DNA of 64,000 nt, taken from contig OZ023196.1 in NCBI GenBank assembly GCA_963995505.1, forward strand, positions 14,257,106 to 14,321,105. Reading direction: 5' to 3'. Below the pieces are notes generated by a model, which worked only from the letters and a program-made list of their open reading frames with translations, was not told the origin of the DNA and searched no databases. This DNA comes from Hypericum androsaemum. Taxonomy: Eukaryota > Streptophyta > Magnoliopsida > Malpighiales > Hypericaceae. Shown here one piece after another: positions 47,819-59,094 of this stretch; the first letter of the stretch is position 1, and every line of letters starts with the position of its first letter. The translations under genes were made by a program, and so were the position numbers.

Positions 47819-48613
47819 GGAAAAATTAATTTCAATTCCCTCGTATTTGTCTAAATATACTCAAAAGTCCTATTGTTTGCAAAATATACGTCGAAGTCCC
47901 TCGTGTTTGATTTTATTATACTTTTGGGTCCTTGTCGCCAGAATATTCGAATTTCTTTGGCAAAGATCCACTTGCAAAGATCCACTTCGAATTTCTTCCC
48001 CTTCTCTTCCTCCCACCTTCAACCAAAAAATATAAATCACAAACCTTTAACCAACAGAGGAAATAACCAAGAGAAGATCAGGTTGCCGGGGCACCGTTTT
48101 CCTTATGACCACGAGGAAATATCTTCCCTAACTTCATGAAACGCGTGCCCATAGCTCCTATAACAGCTGCAGAAATACCAAGACCAATGGAGGACGCGTA
48201 GACCGGGTTCGGAGGAAGCTGGGCGTGAACATAAAAAAGCACGGACGCAAATATTCCTCCGGCCAAAAGTGACTTCTGGCTTCCGCTCTTCAAGAATCCC
48301 ATTAGACCCCCAATTCCGACGAGGGCGACATAGCCAAGGGTCAACTTCTGAGACTTCGACATCCCCTTCTTATTCTTCCCCTCGTTTTTCTCCTCGTCAC
48401 CGGCGCTTTCCTCCTCTGGTCCTTTGTCTCCGTCACTGCCGCCTCAGATATCCTCAAAACCACCTCCGCCGCCGGTATCAGGCTCAACCCCAACCTTGAT
48501 CCCTTCCGTGGAAAAGTCAACATTGTCGTTCACGATCGTCGATGCGAGAGAGGACGACGGGGGACTTTTGAGTATATTTAGGTAAATACGAGAAATTTGA
48601 GAATAATTTCTCC
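47819..48613. mobile_element. Pack-MULE-like element carrying a FAX gene fragment
   Basis: The element starts GGAAAAATTAATTTC and ends AATAATTTCTCC. The terminal inverted repeats are about 60 bp: the reverse complement of the right end matches the left end through CTCGTATTTGTCTAAATATAC and TCAAAAGTCC. It is flanked by a perfect 9-bp direct repeat, TAAATTTTA (47810-47818 and 48614-48622), the usual Mutator-type target size. The left arm continues to about 47940 with sequence shared with the element at 50122. Inside is no transposase but a FATTY ACID EXPORT-like gene fragment on the minus strand. Gene-carrying non-autonomous Mutator elements of this kind are called Pack-MULEs. Confidence 0.88.
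48078..48540 (-). pseudogene. FATTY ACID EXPORT (TMEM14 family) gene fragment
   Basis: The conserved part is the TMEM14 domain: KLTLGYVALVGIGGLMGFL, GSQKSLLAGG and PNPVYASSIGLGISAAVIG, with glycine-rich transmembrane helices, then GTRFMKLGKIFP. Upstream in the same frame is the Gly/Glu/Lys-rich linker seen in chloroplast FAX proteins (GGGGGFEDI ... GDEEKNEGKNKK), interrupted by a TGA near 48451. No transit peptide is present. After GKIFPRG the protein leaves the family pattern and ends HKENGAPAT, so the last membrane helix is missing. Intact FAX proteins export fatty acids across the plastid inner envelope. A 94-residue frame from an internal Met is open but is unlikely to work. Confidence 0.85.
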
Positions 48614-48622
48614 TAAATTTTA
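48614..48622. repeat. Right 9-bp target site duplication
   Basis: TAAATTTTA, identical to 47810-47818, directly after the CC terminus of the element. Confidence 0.85.
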
Positions 48623-48825
48623 AATTGGCGTGCTTTATTTGAGTCGACGTGTTGTAATAACCACATCATTATCAATTACGATGGTAAGCTTACGAGATTG
48701 AAACTTAATCGGGACATCATTAGTGAAGAAAAGAAGAGCAATACAAGCTGTACAGCTGCTGTGCAATGGCATTCTCATTAACAAAATGAGCCAAATCTGA
48801 AAAGAAAAGAAAAAAAGATGAAGAG

Positions 48826-49974
48826 TCAGGAAGAGGATCTCCGGCGGTTAAGTACCTGCCTGAGCAGCCCCTCCCGGCCGGGAAACCTTCCGTTGATGAC
48901 GTCATTACCGCTACTCTCCACCCTCCTCCTATCTCCCTCGTCGCCTCCGCTCCTCTCGTGTGCATTCCCCAAACTACCCCTCCCCTTCAATGAAATTCCC
49001 ATTTTATCCTCCAAGTTTGGAAACCTCTTCTCAACGCTCTCGTCATTCTTGTCCCCGCCGCCTCCCATCTCCTGTGCATTATTACCCAAACTACCCCTGC
49101 CCCTCAATGAAATCCCCAATTTACCCTCCCGGCCTGGAAACCTCTTCTCCGCGGTCTCGCCTTTCTTTTCCCCGCCGCCCATCTCCTGGGCATTACCCAA
49201 ACTACCCCTCCCCTTCAATGAATTTCCCAATTTGCCCTCCCAGCCTGGAAACCTCTTCCCCACGCTCTCGTCTTTCTTATCCCCATCAAAACCGCGGCCA
49301 ATCTTCTGTGCATTCCCCAAACTACCCCTCCCCTCCAAGAGAAACCCTAATTTGCTCTCCTTCACCTCCACCATCCTCTTCCCCTTCCTCCTCTCCCTCC
49401 TGCTCGCCCTCGCATCCAATTCCGAAACGTCAACCTCCTCTTCTTCCTCCTCCTTCGCGGCGGCCTCGGGCTGAATTCCCTGTTTTACCCTCGGGATACT
49501 TCCCCCGTAGCTCGTCCCGAGCAGCTCGAACTTGATCTTGCTCCACCCCGCCCGGTCGTCGAAGTCCCATCCGAACCGGTCCTTCACATCCATCAACCTC
49601 TCCGCGGCGCACTCGTCCACCATCCCGCCCCTGTCGCCGGTCATGATCCGGTCCGCGAACTCCCACTCGATCCGCTCCCGGTAAACCGGGTCGGCCAGGA
49701 CCTGGTCCGCGAGCACGGCCCACTCCTCGGTGTCCCTCGCGCGGAGGTTACCGGATATCCACTTCAGGTACCCCGACGGGAGGGCGCCCAGCATCTTCCC
49801 CTTGTGCTTCCCGAAGTCGATGACGCGGTCCCTCGCCGGGACCGGCTCGTTGCGGGGCCGTCGCGGTGGGGTCCACTGGCAAGTGATGGCGGTGGTAGGC
49901 CGGGACCTTGGGGTGGGGTTGTGTGTGAGAGTTGGAATGAAGGTTCGCGGGAAGAAGGAGAGGGTGGCTGACAT
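48826..49974 (-). CDS. Plastid-type DUF3820 protein with C-terminal tandem repeats
   Basis: A single open frame of 382 residues from Met 49974. I chose this start because MSATLSFFPRTFIPTLTHNP is a good chloroplast transit peptide (Ser/Thr/Arg-rich, no acidic residues), whereas the frame further upstream does not look like protein. Residues about 50-115 form the DUF3820 domain: VIDFGKHKGKMLGALPSGYL, KWISGNL, ARDTEEWAVLADQVL and RIEWEFADRI. A second conserved block (RFGWDFDDRAGWSKIKFELLG) follows. The C-terminal half is basic and built of four repeats of about 37-40 residues with GRGSLGNAQ and KRFPGREGKLG. Function unknown; plastid location is inferred. A CAG/GTACTT at 48856 could be a donor near the end, so the last few residues are uncertain. 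Confidence 0.85.
   Translation of the reverse strand: MSATLSFFPRTFIPTLTHNPTPRSRPTTAITCQWTPPRRPRNEPVPARDRVIDFGKHKGKMLGALPSGYLKWISGNLRARDTEEWAVLADQVLADPVYRERIEWEFADRIMTGDRGGMVDECAAERLMDVKDRFGWDFDDRAGWSKIKFELLGTSYGGSIPRVKQGIQPEAAAKEEEEEEVDVSELDARASRRERRKGKRMVEVKESKLGFLLEGRGSLGNAQKIGRGFDGDKKDESVGKRFPGWEGKLGNSLKGRGSLGNAQEMGGGEKKGETAEKRFPGREGKLGISLRGRGSLGNNAQEMGGGGDKNDESVEKRFPNLEDKMGISLKGRGSLGNAHERSGGDEGDRRRVESSGNDVINGRFPGREGLLRQVLNRRRSSS
48963..49340 (-). repeat. Four in-frame tandem repeats in the DUF3820 gene
   Basis: The plus-strand word AAACTACCCCT starts at 48971, 49088, 49199 and 49319, spacings of 117, 111 and 120 bp, all divisible by three. Units encode variants of KRFPGREGKLGISLKGRGSL followed by GNAQEMGGG and an acidic/basic spacer. 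Unit length varies by whole codons. Confidence 0.9.
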
Positions 49975-50121
49975 GGTGAGTGAGCGAGCGAGTGTTGGAG
50001 GCAGGGGACGAGGGTACCGTTGGTAATTTGTCGGTGTTGTGTCGTCCACAAGTCCACAACGATATAGAGATTTTTTTTTGTTTACAAGGATAAAACCAAA
50101 AAGTATTAAGGATAGATTTTT

Positions 50122-50523
50122 GGAAAAATTACTCTTAAGTTCTTCGGATTTGCTTAAATATATTAAAAAGTTCCTTATGTTCACAAAATACATTTCAAAG
50201 TCCCTCTAGTTTGCTTTTATTATACTTTCGGGTCCTTGGCGCACGTTAGCAGCTCTTTTTTTTCATTTTTGTTAATGAAATGACTAATATACCATTTTAG
50301 AACAAAGAAAAGATGATGTCAGCAATTTTTTTATTTTTTGTTCCAGGGATATTTTTGTCATTTCAATGACAAAAATGAAAAAAAATCTTTGCTGACGTCA
50401 GCTAGCTAGGGACCCGAAAGTGTAATAAAAATAAACTAGAGGGACTTTGAAATGTATTTTGTGAACAGGAAAATTTTTTTAGTATATTTAAGCAAATCCG
50501 AGGGACTTGAGAGTAATTTTCCC
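50122..50523. mobile_element. Foldback MITE of the same Mutator-like family
   Basis: 402 bp, almost entirely inverted repeat: left arm 50122-50284, right arm 50357-50523, central loop about 70 bp. Arms share GGATTTGCTTAAATATA, TTCACAAAATACATTTCAAAG, TCCCTCTAGTTT and CATTTTTGT-A-TGAAATGAC. A perfect 9-bp target duplication TAGATTTTT flanks it (50113-50121, 50524-50532). No coding capacity. Its arm sequence is shared with the left arms at 47819 and 9387. Confidence 0.92.
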
Positions 50524-50532
50524 TAGATTTTT

Positions 50533-51722
50533 TTGTCGTCCAAATTAATTTTAATTCAACTTGAGGTCTTTCACTACAGTCCTACAAACGCACGGGAAAA
50601 ATATTCAGTATTTAAAATTATATCTAGCTAAAACTTTGATTAAAGACCTTACATAATTCGATATAAATTTGTCAGACTAGTTTGTATACCAAGTGGTTTA
50701 AAAAAAAAGTGGTTAAAAAAAAAGACAAATGGTGTGCCAACGTTACGGGCTTGTCACAAGTAAAAGCCCAATGCCTTCTTGAGAGCATTAGAGTTCAGCC
50801 CAGGTTCCCAAAACCCAGTAGATCTTCCTCCCCGCCACTGGGCCTGCTAATGGGTCGATCCTTTTTTCCAAAGGGAGCAAATTTAGGAGAAAGGCAGATA
50901 GAGAGACACGTGGCTTGGTTTATACACCTGGTATCTAGATATTTCTGCACCGGTAATTTAAGTTGGAATTCGATGAGACATTTGAAATAAATTTTTTAAA
51001 ATAAATATTTAACATTTTTATATATTTAAAGATACAAATTTAATATCTCTTAATTAAATTAGATATTTAGTTTTTTTTGGTTTGTTGGAGCTCCATCGGA
51101 TCCTTCTCTGCGATCTCATATTGACATCTCTATACATTGAAGTGGACCCATCACGGGAACTACTTTTACATAACAACACGTATTTATATGATATTAATAG
51201 TCAATAATTTGCATAACGACAAATCTGAACCCTCTTGCCCTATGGCGGCATCTTCCGGACCAGACAAGTTCTTGCCAGTAACATAGCCCATCGTTTTTCT
51301 AAATCATTTTCAAATTATGTAATTCCAAGCACTATTAAGGGTAATATAATATCTCAATATAACCTATCCAGTAAGCTAGGATAATTAAAGACAAGCAAAG
51401 AACGAGTAATTTAAATATGATGATATTAACTGATATATAATGGCGAATGATAATTTCAATGACTAACATTATTTTTTGCCTTCAAATTTATATATACAAC
51501 TTTTAAAGCATATTTTTTTATAAGCAAAAGATAATTATAAAGTAATTACATCCAATTGTACATAGAGTTGCATAAGTTATGGAGAGTCATAGCTCCAAAA
51601 CTGAACTGGATCACAAGCCGCGTCCTTAATCACTTGGAGGATTTTAGACGTATCTTCCTCTCACGACAAGCTCGAAGCAATCGCAAGACGCTACGTCTTA
51701 GCCGAAAATAGTTCACGAAAGG
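50533..51722. other. Spacer without a recognised gene
   Basis: AT-rich DNA. A frame at 50682-50990 has no domain and sits in low-complexity surroundings. Nothing else is definable. Confidence 0.5.
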
Positions 51723-52053
51723 CATCATCATGCGACTCCAAATCCTCCATAACCGAGGTAAGGCTAAGCTCCAACACCGGCCCGTTTCATAGATGTAACC
51801 TTGAAATTTTGAATCGAAGCTTCTAAAAGAGCAGCGGTCTTGAACGATGGCTTCCTAACACGATTACTAGAGCGGGTCAGAACATAGGCTTACCTCAGTT
51901 ATGGAGGATTTGGAGTCACATGATGATCTATCCAACATCGGATCACAAATCACTTTGAGATTGATCACTTCTATGGCTTCCTAACACGACTGCTAGAGCG
52001 GGTCAGAGCTTAGCCTTACCTCAGTACTGTTGTGGTTTGGAGTCACATGATGA
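51723..52053. repeat. Cluster of inverted and direct repeats upstream of VHA-A
   Basis: A 50-bp arm at 51723-51771 (CATCATGCGACTCCAAATCC, then TAACCGAGGTAAGGCTAAGC) recurs as its reverse complement at 51880-51929. An 80-bp unit starting ATGGCTTCCTAACACGA at 51848-51927 is repeated directly at 51973-52053. I do not recognise the family. Confidence 0.85.
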
Positions 52054-52207
52054 GTTTTAAAGCATATTTTTAGCGAATCCTCTCAAGTATCGTCGGTATT
52101 TACTTTCGTAAGATCTAAAAACTAATACATAAATTTAAAATTTTTTGATAAAAAATAAATAAATTTAAATGTGTTACTAGTTGGACTTGGAACAAACCTC
52201 AATTTAT

Positions 52208-52215
52208 TATATATA
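52208..52215 (+). promoter_or_regulatory. Candidate TATA box of the V-ATPase A gene
   Basis: TATATATA about 250 bp before the start codon, inside TTATTATATATACTAGCC. A leader of roughly 220 bp would follow. Position and motif only. Confidence 0.4.
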
Positions 52216-52461
52216 CTAGCCATCGGAAATGCATCATCACATTTTATACTTTTTCTTAACCGATGCGGCCCACGTAATAAGTGGTAACGGTAGGCACGAG
52301 TGCAGGAGATCGGCTCCCAAGCCCCCACCGCCATTAACGTCATCATCTATTCTCATCCCTCCTCCTCCGTTTCAATCTGCTTCTTCTTCCTCCTCTTCCT
52401 TAGTCCTTGCCATTCCCAATTCGAAGAAGATCGAAACCCTAGGAACTAAGCTAACGAAAAA

Positions 52462-55400
52462 ATGCCGGCAGAATACGGAGCCCGGATGACGACGTTCGAG
52501 GACGCCGAGAAGGAGAGCGAGTACGGCTACGTCCGCAAGGTTCTCTCCCTCTCTCTCTCCCCTCCTTCCCGCACACACTCTCTCTCGCCCCTCTCCTGGA
52601 GTGGAAAAGGGCGGGGTTTCGGTCCTCAGATCTGAGTTGTGAATGGATTCGGTATGCTTCGGATGATTCGCGAGTTGGCGGTTGGTAGATCAGTCTCGAA
52701 GTGATTTGCGATCCGCTGTTGGATAGATCGTTATTCTAGGTCTGTTGTGGTTTGTTCAGTTGCTTAATTAGGGCGGGAAAGTGGTGGAACTGTGTATTGG
52801 TTATTGTCGCAATGAGAATCCACCCTCTTCGTGTTTTGGAAGAGTGTTTAGTGTTTTCTGGATCTGTTTTGTTATGCGTTTTTTGTTTAGATTTCCGGAG
52901 CGGTAAGAGTTACTTGTTCAGGCGACTTGATCGGATTGCGCGGGAATGAAGTTTAGGTTTGTTAGGAAATTGGATTTGCTATGAGCAAGGAATGTTGTGA
53001 TTAAGTTTGGTCAGGAGAAAAAAAACTGTGGTATTTGGTGGTTTAGATCGAGTCTGGGTTTGGAGCAATTCTAGGTTCTCTCTATTTTGCAACCCTTTAG
53101 TTTCTTCTGTGTCCAGCCTTGTGATTATTTAGTTGATGGATATTCCGGAAGTGCATCCAATTCAGTCTAATGAATATATCTTTTTTTGACGAGTCTTGGT
53201 GATTACTGTTAAACTGAGTGCTGGTGCTTTGGCAGGTATCCGGACCAGTTGTTGTCGCTGATGGCATGGCAGGTGCTGCTATGTATGAACTGGTCCGTGT
53301 TGGCAATGACAGCTTGATCGGAGAAATAATCAGATTGGAAGGAGACTCGGCAACAATTCAAGGTTTTACAATTTCATGGTCCACTCAGATGTTTATATTT
53401 TTTTGATTGTTTATTCCTTTGCTGCTGGATCTTAATGTGGTTTCTCTTTTCCTGTTGACCGAATGAGGGGTTGTGTGAAAGTTGCTTTTTTCATGCTCTA
53501 AACTTTGATCTTTGATGGCAGTTTATGAGGAAACAGCTGGTTTGATGGTAAATGATCCCGTTCTTCGCACGCACAAGGTGTCTGAACTCATTCTCTTTTC
53601 CTATTTTCAAAAAGAAAACAGTTTACTGCCATCTAACACAATTTTTGTCATCTTGATTTCAGCCTCTTTCCGTGGAGTTGGGACCAGGAATTCTAGGGAA
53701 CATATTTGATGGAATTCAGGTCTGGAAGTAGTTTGGGGTTTGAGGTTTTTCATTACTGAAATATTCTTCACTTATCTAATGCACCCATGGGTTATCCATT
53801 GTGTTGTTTGTACTAATTTAAGTTGCCTTATGTTGCTCACTTTACGCATTCTATGCCAAAACAGAGGCCCCTGAAAACCATTGCAAGATTATCCGGTGAT
53901 GTATACATTCCTCGTGGTGTCTCTGTTCCGGCCCTTGACAAAGATACACTATGGGAATTTCAGCCGAAGAAAATAGGTACAATATTTTGAACTTGAAGGA
54001 TAATGAGGTAATTTTTCCATTGTCATGAGATTCATTGGTATATTTATCTCCATGGCGCAGGTGAAGGGGATCTTCTTACTGGTGGAGATTTGTATGCAGT
54101 AAGTCTTGCTATCTTAAATCCTTTTGTCTATTTGGACTGCTTAAAACATACCATTTAATTTTGAGAAGCACTGAAAACATTCAATTTGCAGGATTGCCTA
54201 AGTTTTCTCATTTCCTTTTAATTATGTCCGATTATCATGTAGACAGTTTTTGAGAACAGTCTGATGCAACACCATGTTGCTCTTCCTCCGGATGCTATGG
54301 GGAAAATCACCTACGTTGCACCAGCTGGTCAATATTCTTTGAAGGTTTGTCTTGATCAATGGTTTCATATTCAACTTTGAGGGACTGGCTTAAATTGAAA
54401 CTTGGGATTAGGCAAATTTATCACGCTTCTTGTATAGTTGCTTTCTTTACTATTTGTCAAACATTCGATTTAATAACCTGTTTATGATTTCTGTGCATTA
54501 TGCATTCAATTTGGACTGCATATTCAATAGCAGTATGCATCAGACTCAGATTTGGTAAAAAAAACTGCCACTGTTTATTTATAGGCTCTTGTTCTCTTTT
54601 TTAAGATATTGATATGTTATCCCTGGACTGCTATTGTTTGTCAAAATTCGTGAGTACCAAAGCTACTTTTTTCGGTGGCTACTTATCTTCTTTCTTCTTC
54701 CTTTTTTGCACTACAATGACTCTGGATTCCATTCAATGCTGATCAAACTATCTGTCAATCTGTGTTGATGCAGCGAATTTGACTGGGACTGTTCTTTGAA
54801 TAATTCATTTTATGCTTAGTTGTTCGCTACCAAATTGAACATGCTCTTGCTTTAGATTTGTTTCTCTACTTATCCCTTCTGGATCATAAACTTTCAAGAT
54901 TGCAATTGTTTTCTTAACTTCTTCTCTTTGAGTTTGTTTTTGCTCTTACCTGTTTGTTTTCTTCACAGGATACTGTTCTAGAGCTTGAATTTCAGGGAGT
55001 CAAAAAGCAATTCACCATGCTTCAGGTTTGTACTTCGTACTCACACCTCCACTTAATTCTGCCTGGAAATAGAATGCCGCATTTTTCTGTTGAAATTTAT
55101 AGGTTCTTTTTACATTTTTTTAACATGGTCTTGTTCTTGCAGACGTGGCCAGTACGTTCACCAAGACCTGTTGCTTCAAAGCTTGCTGCTGATACCCCTT
55201 TGCTTACTGGGCAGGTAGTTCAAGTATTTGAGATTGCATTTTGTTCTCTTTGACACATGTGCCAACTTGATTTCTTATTTTCTTTCTTATGTCAGCGTGT
55301 TCTTGATGCCCTTTTTCCTTCAGTCCTGGGTGGGACTTGTGCAATTCCTGGAGCATTTGGCTGTGGAAAAACTGTCATCAGTCAAGCTCTTTCGAAGGTG

Positions 55401-58248
55401 ATATTATTTTGTTGTTCTATTGCCTGTGATTATACTTGTTAAGAAGTTACTGATATCATGTCTCGGTTTGGAAATGCAGTACTCTAATTCTGACACTGTT
55501 GTTTATGTGGGCTGTGGAGAGAGAGGAAATGAGATGGCTGAGGTTTGATCCTGTGCGACTAAACTTGTTTATGTTATATTTTATGCTTCTGGTTTTGCAT
55601 CTAAAGCTATTTGATCTTTTAGGTGCTTATGGATTTCCCACAACTGACAATGACATTGCCCGATGGACGTGAAGAATCTGTCATGAAGCGTACGACTCTT
55701 GTGGCTAACACTTCTAACATGCCCGTGGCTGCCCGTGAAGCTTCCATTTACACAGGTTTGCCTAATTTTCTCATTGCATAGTGAATTTTCGTGATAGTAC
55801 AGTACTAGCTTTAGTCTTGGATTATTGTGGATATCTACTCCCGCTACTATTATTTTAATGCTACAGACATGTTTATAGTTTGAGTAGTGGTGGTTGAAAA
55901 TGAAGGAAATATTCTAAGCTTTACTTCTTTTTTCTTGCCGCTGTGCTTGCTATTTGGATTGCTTTCTGAATCATTGAGGATATTATTGTGTCATCAGGGA
56001 TTACAATAGCAGAATACTTCAGAGATATGGGGTACAACGTTAGCATGATGGCAGACTCAACATCTCGCTGGGCAGAAGCTTTGCGTGAAATTTCTGGACG
56101 ACTGGTATGCCTCCTGCCTCTCCCTTATTAGTTACTTTGCTTAATGATATTCTCCTCTCATTGCTAGAAATAATCTTATATCAGTTCCTTTATTGACATT
56201 TCATTTGGCGGACATTTTCATACTTGTCCAATGTCCTTGCCACACTTGCCAAAAAAATAAAAACTAGTGCACTTACTTGGTTGCTCCTACTTGACACCCA
56301 TAAGACGTCTTCTAAATCTTTGTCACGCGTGTCTCAATTGTCATGCAGGCGGAAATGCCAGCAGATAGTGGCTATCCTGCTTATTTGGCTGCTCGTCTAG
56401 CCTCTTTCTATGAACGTGCAGGCAAAGTCAAATGTCTCGGGTCGCCCGAACGGACTGGTAGTGTCACAATTGTTGGTGCAGTTTCCCCTCCCGGAGGAGA
56501 CTTTTCTGATCCTGTCACATCTGCTACCCTTAGCATTGTTCAGGTATGGATGAGTTTGTCCAATTCTTTTCATGTTAGTGCAATAACTGGGTTGTGCTTC
56601 AGTGGTGTAGTCGTGTAGACAAGTCTGACTCTCACGTTTTTTCTGCTCTTAATACAATTTATATCTTCTCTTTTGTTAAAGGTCACGACTCATCTTATAT
56701 TTTTTTCAATAAGTACACGACTCATCTTATATATATCACTGATTCATGAGGTAAATGCATATCGTTCTTTGGCTAGTGATGTGTAAACCGGACTCTGGTA
56801 TTATCTGGATTGCAAGATTACAAATCAACACTTTGGAAGGTTTTCTTCTGTAATTTCCTTGTGTTTCCCCCTTGCTGAAGGTTTTTCACCATCTTTTACA
56901 GGTCTTTTGGGGTTTAGACAAGAAACTTGCTCAAAGGAAGCATTTCCCGTCTGTTAACTGGCTGATATCATACTCGAAGTATTCTACTGTATGTATCATG
57001 TATTTTATTGTTCTCTTTTCCAAATGTTCTTTCGAATTGTTTGAGATTACTTTTCTTTGTACTCCATCTTTGATCTACATTCTGTCTTTCATATGAATGT
57101 GGTTGCTTCTCCTATTTTCAGGCGTTGGAGTCTTTCTATGAGCAGTTCGATCCTGATTTTATTAACATCAGGACAAAGGCTCGGGAAGTGCTACAAAGAG
57201 AAGATGACTTGAACGAAATTGTCCAGGTATGTTTATTCTTCTTTTGCCAACTCTTGAGCATTTTTCTCCCTCACTTTATTCAAAGAATGAATGATACAAA
57301 TGTCTTTGATTTGAGATTAATGAAGATCCCATACTGCTTGTTCTGTTACCCTAGTGCTAGCCTGTATCTCTCCTATTCCACAGACTAGGAATCTTACAAG
57401 TAATAGTTTAGGTGGGTGACAAGTTTAACAAAGTCTTCGTGTCGTCTAATGATGGCATTGAGTTATCAATGGTGCCTTACAATTTTTGTTCAGTGGGGAA
57501 ATTTTGAATCTTTTCATTTATCAACAGCTCATGGATGCCTTTGATTGTTTGCTCTTCTGCAGCTTGTAGGAAAGGATGCTTTAGCAGAGTCAGATAAGAT
57601 TACCCTGGATACTGCAAAGCTTTTGAGGGAGGACTACCTTGCTCAAAATGCATTTACCCCGTAAGTCATTAGTGATTCCAGATTTGTCAAGATTTTCATT
57701 GAAGGCTAAGGCTAATCTTCAAACCTTCGTTGGTTGACAGATATGACAAGTTCTGCCCCTTTTACAAGTCTGTTTGGATGATGCGCAACATTATTCATTA
57801 CAACAACCTGGCCAATCAGGTTTGCTCCCTCTGTTTCTGTGTATGTAATGTTAAGAGTTGACCCGCTGTTGGGTACGTCGTCGTCGATGTTATTGAATGC
57901 ACGATTATCGACTCGGATGATGTGCAGGCTGTGGAGAGGGGAGCTGGCATGGATGGTCAGAAGATCACATACACTTTAATTAAACATCGGCTGGGAGATC
58001 TCTTTTACCGCCTTGTGTAAGTAGTTAGACTAAAGATCCCTTATGAGGTGATCGGAAAGAAGTCGAAGGATTGTCTATTTATGGAATTATACCAAAACTG
58101 GTCCCAAGTTGTAACACGTCTGTGCTCTTGCAGTTCTCAGAAATTTGAGGATCCGGCTGAGGGTGAGGCAGCTCTGGTTGCAAAATTCAAGAAGCTCCAC
58201 GAGGATTTGACTGCTGGTTTCCGTGCTGTGGAGGACGAAAGCCGATGA
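52462..58248 (+). CDS. VHA-A: V-type proton ATPase catalytic subunit A
   Basis: Twenty coding exons, all GT/AG and in phase: 52462-52539, 53236-53362, 53522-53577, 53663-53719, 53865-53976, 54061-54098, 54243-54344, 54969-55025, 55143-55214, 55296-55397, 55480-55542, 55623-55755, 55998-56104, 56349-56543, 56902-56988, 57122-57226, 57563-57660, 57741-57819, 57928-58016, 58134-58248. The product is 623 residues, the usual plant length. It has the P-loop GAFGCGKT at 252-259 with the redox-sensitive Cys, GCGERGNE near 278-285 and [15 protein letters not shown] near 349. This subunit hydrolyses ATP in the V1 head and drives proton pumping into vacuole and trans-Golgi compartments. The plant-type insert region ([29 protein letters not shown]) is complete. 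No defects are seen. It is a single-copy-like housekeeping gene, convergent with the receptor kinase downstream. Confidence 0.98.
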
Positions 58249-58599
58249 TTTTGGAGTGTGAATTCTTGGTTCCTCGGTTTCAGTAGGCGGTACAACACCA
58301 GGCCCTTGGTTTGTCTACAAGTTTTAAAGTCCAAAGTGGTGCTGGTGGGCTCCTTGGGGTGACCTTTGAGTCCCTGCTAACATTAGCCGCGATTGTGATA
58401 TTTATGATGTACAAGTTTTTTGGCCATCAGAGCATCGAGAGACCGAAACAGCCATTCATGTATTTAGGCAATAAGGTTTTCTCTCAGTTGCTGCTAATTT
58501 GCTCGTGCCTGGCCTCGGACGAATCTATGATTGTCTGAAAGAAGACCATCATTTTGCACCTGCCTCTCGCTTTCTTGAACGCTCACGCTCACTAAAACA

Positions 58600-59070
58600 A
58601 CCGAAGAGGATGACGAGAAAACAAAGGACGAAGAGGCTTATGATAGTAATATTTCACATACAGATCAAGCAAAAAACAGATCAAGGATATTGTAATGTCA
58701 CAACACTAGCACTTCGCAGTCAGTTCCTAAAGTAAACATCTGTTAGGCCACCTTGGGCGAACAGTCATTGCCTGAGACATCTGATGGAGGTGGGATCCAT
58801 TTCATGATATCAATTGGTACGATGGCTTTAGTGCCTGTGAGCTTGTCTTGCATAGCTGGCTTTTCTCGAAAAGCTATGAGATCGACACGCAAAAAAGAAA
58901 ACAAAGCAGATGAACAAGCTTATAATATCTGATTGTAATATTTCACATACCGATCAAGCAAAAAGGCAATCAGGAAATGCAGTGTCACAACATAACATGA
59001 GTTCGAGTAGTCGTTTATTTAGGTCAGATGGGGCCAACATAATTACCTAAGACTTGGAATGGATGTAGGA
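58600..59070. repeat. Diverged direct repeats between VHA-A and the receptor kinase
   Basis: Two units offset by about 289 bp (near 58610-58800 and 58900-59080) share TTATGATA/TTATAATA, then ATTTCACATAC-GATCAAGC, AATGTCACAACA/AGTGTCACAACA and GGATCCA. They lie in the shared 3' region of two convergent genes, probably in the kinase 3' UTR side. No coding role. Confidence 0.7.
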
Positions 59071-59094
59071 TCCAGTTTGATGGGTTCATCAATG

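Noticed and set aside
48720..48796. Possible last exon of the DUF3820 gene after a 59-nt intron (48797-48855)
   Set aside because: The acceptor looks good (long pyrimidine run then CAG), but the intron would be shorter than usual in plants and no conserved C-terminus appears.
49975..50193. 73-residue upstream extension of the DUF3820 frame
   Set aside because: Runs through AT-rich leader into the MITE arm; the transit-peptide-like start at 49974 fits the family.
50682..50990. 102-residue plus-strand frame between the MITE and VHA-A
   Set aside because: Begins in a lysine run from poly(A) DNA, with no recognisable domain or neighbouring exon.
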